Part shown: positions 59,540 to 64,000 of the stretch, piece after piece
How positions within the stretch are numbered: the first letter of the stretch is position 1
Layout: every line of letters begins with the position of its first letter
Position numbers and translations under genes: made by a program
Notes under the pieces: model-generated
Database searches by the model: none
Told to the model about the DNA's origin: nothing
The model's input: the letters and a program-made list of their open reading frames with translations, nothing else
Source of the DNA: Whitmania pigra
Lineage: Eukaryota; Annelida; Clitellata; Hirudinida; Haemopidae
Length of the DNA stretch: 64,000 bases
Direction of reading: 5' to 3'
Assembly (NCBI GenBank): GCA_021613335.1
Contig: JAJTWR010000299.1
Coordinates: forward strand, 119,501-183,500

Positions 59540-60120
59540 AATGCAATAATAATATTAATAATATTAACTATAATAATAATAATAATAATATGTTTATTGA
59601 GCGTCAGGGAGCGCTTCGTCCTCGGTTGCTAAGGGAATAGATAAGTCGACCTCATTGACTATAAACGACTCAGAGGCCTTGTAGTTCAGAGGAGCGGAAA
59701 TTAAGAAAGATGTCGCTTCAACCATGTTACTCTGAATATTGAGAAAAACATAGGAATGTTTAGAAAGTTTGAGGACACCGATCGCAAACTTCTCGAATGA
59801 TAATAACGGGGAGAGGAAATTAGCGAGATAAGTAATGACGGCCTTGTACGCAAGCAAAGCTATCTTGAGCTTGATCCTATCATAAACAGGAAGCCAATGA
59901 AGTTTTTATCCTCTGCAGCAGAAGCAAGAAGAAGGCGCCTGAGGTGACGCAAAGCCCATACTTGGTAGTTGCATACTCGAACCACTGAGGAGACATGCCC
60001 ATGCCCAAGGGTGCTATCAAGGATATCGAGGAGCTTGATACTATTTGATAATTAGATGCATGTGTTGGCAAGACTATCAGAGATAACGTCTAGTTTTTTT
60101 GCAGAGAACATCGGGTTACT
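59540..60120 (-). mobile_element. LINE 3' end with ATT-repeat tail
   Basis: The minus strand from about 59905 to 59594 reads LHWLPVYDRIKLKIALLAYK and continues to a stop. This is the conserved C-terminal region after the reverse transcriptase in CR1/L2-like LINEs. It is followed by CTCAATAAACATATT and an (ATT)n tail at 59540-59590, the expected 3' end. Upstream sequence to 60120 is frame-shifted continuation. Confidence 0.7.
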
Positions 60121-60405
60121 AGTATCGTTGCTTCGAATTTTGGATGGATTCAGCTACAGCTGGTTTAGGAGATGCCAATTCTGAATCTTCTGAAACATCA
60201 GTTTAACTTTATACCACAAGCTTGCAAAATGCAAATTTTTATTTTCAGTTTAAGAAAATATTATTTGTGATGTAACAAGATTTATACATTCAAAATATGT
60301 TTACGTTAATAATGGTGGTAAAAACATATATGTTTTAAGTATCTCGAGACATGTTAGGCGGACGTCCTTCCATTATTGAATTGCTTTACAAGCCTTGTTC
60401 AAAAA

Positions 60406-60621
60406 TCAAATAGCGTTTACTGCGAAATGTGTATGATTTACAAATTTGGATGGGTTGGACCATTGTTGTAGAACATCATCAAGCGTGGTCCAAAGATTAA
60501 TTACTCTTGTGCTGAAGTAATTAGCCGTTAGCTTTCTCTGCAGCTTACGTCCTCCATGCCCTCTCGTGGAACCGCTTTTGCGGACAAGTAAAGCCTTATT
60601 TACAATATATGGTGGCCTCAA
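60406..60621 (-). mobile_element. LINE fragment, ORF2 C-terminus
   Basis: The minus-strand reading has STRGHGGRKLQRK then NYFSTRVINLWTTL, the TRGHxxKL..FFSxRVINLWNxLP end of CR1/Jockey-type ORF2. It overlaps in position with the family seen at 30978-31220, which covers the preceding segment. Confidence 0.6.
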
Positions 60622-61239
60622 ATATTCAGTTTTTAAATGTTCTCTTTCTGTTTAAAATCTTAAACGTTTCTATGCGATTACTTCTATTTCTCCATATTTA
60701 TAAATTTTTAAGTTTACATCTTCTTAATCTGTATTAAGTAATTAATCTTCATAACTTAACTCTCTTCAGTTAACTCAAAAGTTTTTTTTAGACGTTGGGT
60801 TTGATATTAATAGAATACAGTTGTTTTTTTTTCATGATACGACTTAATTTTTAGTTTTTTAATTGATATATCTTATAAAAGTTGACCTTTATAAAGGACG
60901 CCATTTTTAGGCTTGTGGGAAGAAGCCAGCTGGTGTCGTGGAGAATCTGCATGGTGTCGTGGGGTCCTAGGATTACTCGGGAAAGTTAGTTATTTTTTTT
61001 TAGTTCTAAAACGTCTGAAGGTGTTATTTAAACTAATAAAAAATCTTGGTGCGGTCTACTGATTAAATCTTTTCGACATTATTCTATAATAACGTTATGC
61101 TAATAACTTAACTAGCAAAAATACGTTGCATAGTAATGATTATCATCAATTACATTAACAGTTAGATCTTTACCATCTTTATGACTTCAAAGTTCTATCT
61201 TGGTTTTTTTTTACCTTACTTTTGTGATTGTGGTATTGC
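60622..61239. other. AT-rich region
   Basis: No gene recognised. 61055-61100 shares a block (TTAAATCTTTTCGACAT) with the minus strand at 31260-31310. Confidence 0.3.
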
Positions 61240-62233
61240 CAGTGATGGGTAAAATCGCATTTGGAGTGATTTGAAATTAAAATTACCAGGCAAAACTTAA
61301 TTTGAAATTGAAATCAGGTTTATACATACGATTTTGTCTTGAAATCAGGTTCATTTGTAGAGGTATTTCCAAAATCAAATCATTTCCATTGAAAAGTGCT
61401 TTTAAAGAATGCACATTTAAACTTTCAACTCAATTTCAACACTGTCACTTTTCAAAGCTTTTATTTATCTTTAAAAGTGAAAGTCTCTCAAATGTCAAAT
61501 AACTTAGCACTACCTTTTTTGGACAAGGGCCATAATCAGAGTTCGGACAACCTCTGGGGGCCGGATGAATGAGACTGTGTAAAATAGATTACAAATTTTA
61601 TACCTCATCAAGTCAATGCAAGCAATAAGACGTATGTATAGGAGAATAAACAACGTTGTGAACTATGTGGGCTGGTATTCATAGTAAATGGCTGAGGCTG
61701 CAGAAAACTTTAAATTATCAGGCTGTATGTTCATAGTTTGAACAACGATGGAAAATTAATATACAGCAAAAATGGAGCATGCTATGGAGGTTTATGAAAA
61801 CTGCAAAATCACAACATCACCTGAGCTGATTGGTGCTGCATAGTTGTGCATGCCATGGACTAGTCCATAACTCAGCTGTTTATTAGTGCATTGAGAAAGA
61901 ATTTTGGAATTTAGAGATGTATGTCTTTGTACTATCAGTGCTTCCTAATTGTTCATTCACAATTTCACGGAAATTGACTGAAAGGCTGATTTGCATCAAT
62001 TATCAAATGATAATATCGTAGATGAAGATATTTAAAGATTTTGAATATATAAATTTTAATGATGATTTCATGATTTTTAGATGAGAAAAAAAATCGTCAT
62101 TCATAAAAAATGTGATTTGAAATAAAGATCAAAATCACACAAAACAAAGCGATTTCAAGTCTAAGTAAAATCACAAAACAGATTTTATTTCTCAATTTTA
62201 AATAATTTGATTTGAAATACTTACCCATCACTG
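61240..62233. mobile_element. Non-autonomous element with short terminal inverted repeats
   Basis: Begins CAGTGATGGGTAA (61240) and ends with its inverse TTACCCATCACTG (62233). The subterminal sequence on both sides is rich in GATTTGAAAT/ATTTCAAATC. No ORF inside. The CAGTG terminus suits a hAT-type element, but matching 8-bp flanks are not seen. Confidence 0.5.
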
Positions 62234-62869
62234 CATATTACATAATTCCTACTTGCCATTGTTCCAACTCATGTTAGTTCCAAAGACTGTTGGTGAACTA
62301 TGTGAATAGTATTATGTTGGTAATTGTCTGCTTGATGCTGGCTTAATTCACCATGTACTTGAAAACATTTTACAGTTTAGTGATGCTTACCAGCAGAACT
62401 TGACTTACATGAATTTCATATTAGTGGTCGCTGAGCCCTCTTTTTCAATTTTTTTCTCACAATTGAACACCCTCATTTTGTAAGCTATTGTAATAATTTA
62501 TGCTGAGTTTATTATTAGGTTTAGATATTTGGTTAAGGGACAGTATTAACTGTAAATTGATTTATTTGCTAATGATTGTGTAACAAGTAACATTACACTG
62601 AATAGTAATGATTGTCAATTGAGGTGTTTTGTGAGAGGGTTTGTAAAGTAATAATATAGGGAGGTGTTGACTTTGACGTGTCATCCTGGTGCAGCATCTT
62701 CACTTTATTTTCTGAGGATAATTATAGCAAGAATTATTATCAATTTGGATTTTTATCAACTTGATGACTTCAAAGATGGTTTATAATCTTTTTGTAGATT
62801 AAATTATTTTACAACATAATCTGAATGATTTTTATTGTGGGTTTATAACATTGCCCCTCTTAGTTCTGT

Positions 62870-63260
62870 TCAATCCGAACAGGTTCTCCATCTTATCCTG
62901 TTATATTTTTCCAACCTAGGTAACCACTTTCATCTTAAATCTTGCTCCCTTTTGCATGTCATTAATCTTCTTGATAACTTGATATGGGGCTTACCAATCT
63001 AATTTATTTAGATTAGGTTGATCTGCCCTTTTTATGTTTATGTTCTTTAAAACTTTCAGCATTATTTTCAGTCTATAGTCTTGAGCCTTTGCTTGATCAT
63101 TGGCGGTGCCAATATTCTGTAATGCAATGTGATGTGGGGCTACCATTTCTTTCTCAAGTTTTGACATGTAACTGGATATTGTTTGAATTGGTTCCTCTGG
63201 TTTTTCAAATGCTATTTTGGTAGGCAGTTGAATTTCCCTTATAATATCATTTTTTGCATG
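62870..63260 (-). mobile_element. Degenerate Ty3/Gypsy-like integrase C-terminal fragment
   Basis: The minus-strand reading has a long helical stretch with QAKAQDYRLK followed by NLNKLDW, a stop and APYQVIKKIND. This is the pattern of the integrase C-terminal region and its GPY-type module in Gypsy elements. Several stops and frame changes show it is a relic. No LTR was identified. Confidence 0.4.
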
Positions 63261-63261
63261 T

Positions 63262-64000
63262 GATGTCTAAAGCAATCCAATCAAAAAGCATTGGAATACT
63301 AGAGCAAATCTTTGCACCTTAGAACTGATTTTCTGAATTTAGTAAAGCTTTGTAGTTAAGCAATGTCTGAATATAAAAGTATACATTGTTCCAAAGGATA
63401 CATTGTGAGGCAAGTCCTTTCCCTCGTTTGTGCTGTTTTCGTTCAGGTAGAGGAAATAAGCTTTCTGTAATGAGCTCATATACTTCTTTCAATATCGTGA
63501 GTTTTGATAAAAATGTTCTACAATGTATCATTAGTTATTAAGTATTGTTTTGAACATCTTTTTGAAAATGAAAACTTATTGATTGATTTCTTCAAATAGT
63601 TTCTCCTCCATCTTTGCAGAACAGCAATGGTTTATCGTTTGCCAAAAAGATAAACAAACAACGGTTCTTTGCATCCCAGTTTATCCAATAGAATCTTTAT
63701 CTGACTTTTTCCATTTTTTTACTGATTCCGTTGAATTTCTCCTAGAATCTATTTTGCTTGGCATGCAGGCTGACCAAATGGGTAGTGTTTGAGCATGTGG
63801 CAGTAACAACAACAGTCACTTTGTGTCATGCTCGCAACCTTGTCCTCTTTTTTGTTTCAAAAAATATAAATAATTTAAACACCAATACTTAAGCAGCATT
63901 GTAAAGCATGCCAAGTAATTTCTAGTTATTAATAAAACTAGCACTACCTGAACACATCAGAAAGAAGATGAGATTTTGCTGTATCAGAGGGCTTTGCCAA
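63262..64000. other. Unassigned region at the window end
   Basis: No gene recognised. A block around 63590-63690 on the minus strand resembles 31411-31500 on the plus strand (shared GGGATGCAAAGAACCGTTGT). Confidence 0.3.

Overview
This is a eukaryotic, metazoan window. Every recognisable gene is split into short exons with GT..AG introns (often 45-200 bp), the genes are animal families, and the sequence is AT-rich with many transposon remnants. The gene set (cytohesin, RagA, Treslin, ABHD8, CSA/ERCC8, a matrix metalloproteinase, USP1, ABCG2-like, MGAT5) fits an invertebrate bilaterian. A lophotrochozoan such as an annelid is my guess, but nothing in the sequence fixes the phylum. There is no operon logic: neighbours are ordinary housekeeping or cell-surface genes placed head-to-head or tail-to-tail.

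Layout. (1) 0.6-28.3 kb is a compact, intact gene block: a small CAAX-box paralemmin-like gene (-), cytohesin (+), RagA GTPase (-), an unidentified 3' gene end (-), Treslin/TICRR (+), ABHD8 (-), ERCC8 (+) and a 10-exon matrix metalloproteinase (-). The metalloproteinase introns hold an R2-type retrotransposon relic and very long ATC/GAT triplet arrays. For cytohesin, RagA, ABHD8, ERCC8, the metalloproteinase and MGAT5 I could join all exons in consistent phase into complete proteins of near-normal length; MGAT5 is shorter than its vertebrate relative.

(2) 29-54 kb is a repeat-rich, damaged interval. It holds two related foldback elements with 9-bp target duplications, LINE fragments, a divergent DCP2-like Nudix gene with an internal 51-bp tandem repeat, an ABCG2-like remnant with a broken signature motif, and a TRIM-NHL gene with several frame breaks in which a 955-bp segment is present seven times almost identically. 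It also holds the 3' half of USP1, an interstitial telomere-like tract, and a 4.5-kb element with long tandem-repeat inverted arms carrying an Ulp1-like protease gene.

(3) 54.25-58.5 kb is a complete MGAT5 gene whose start codon lies 28 bp beyond the arm of the 4.5-kb element. (4) 58.5-64 kb holds LINE 3' ends, a small inverted-terminal-repeat element and a degenerate Ty3/Gypsy-like fragment, with no intact gene.

The most unusual items are the Ulp1-bearing inverted-repeat element beside MGAT5, the GTCAAAA-unit foldback family that has captured a hAT transposon end, and the sevenfold 955-bp array. All homology calls are from memory of protein families, not from database searches.
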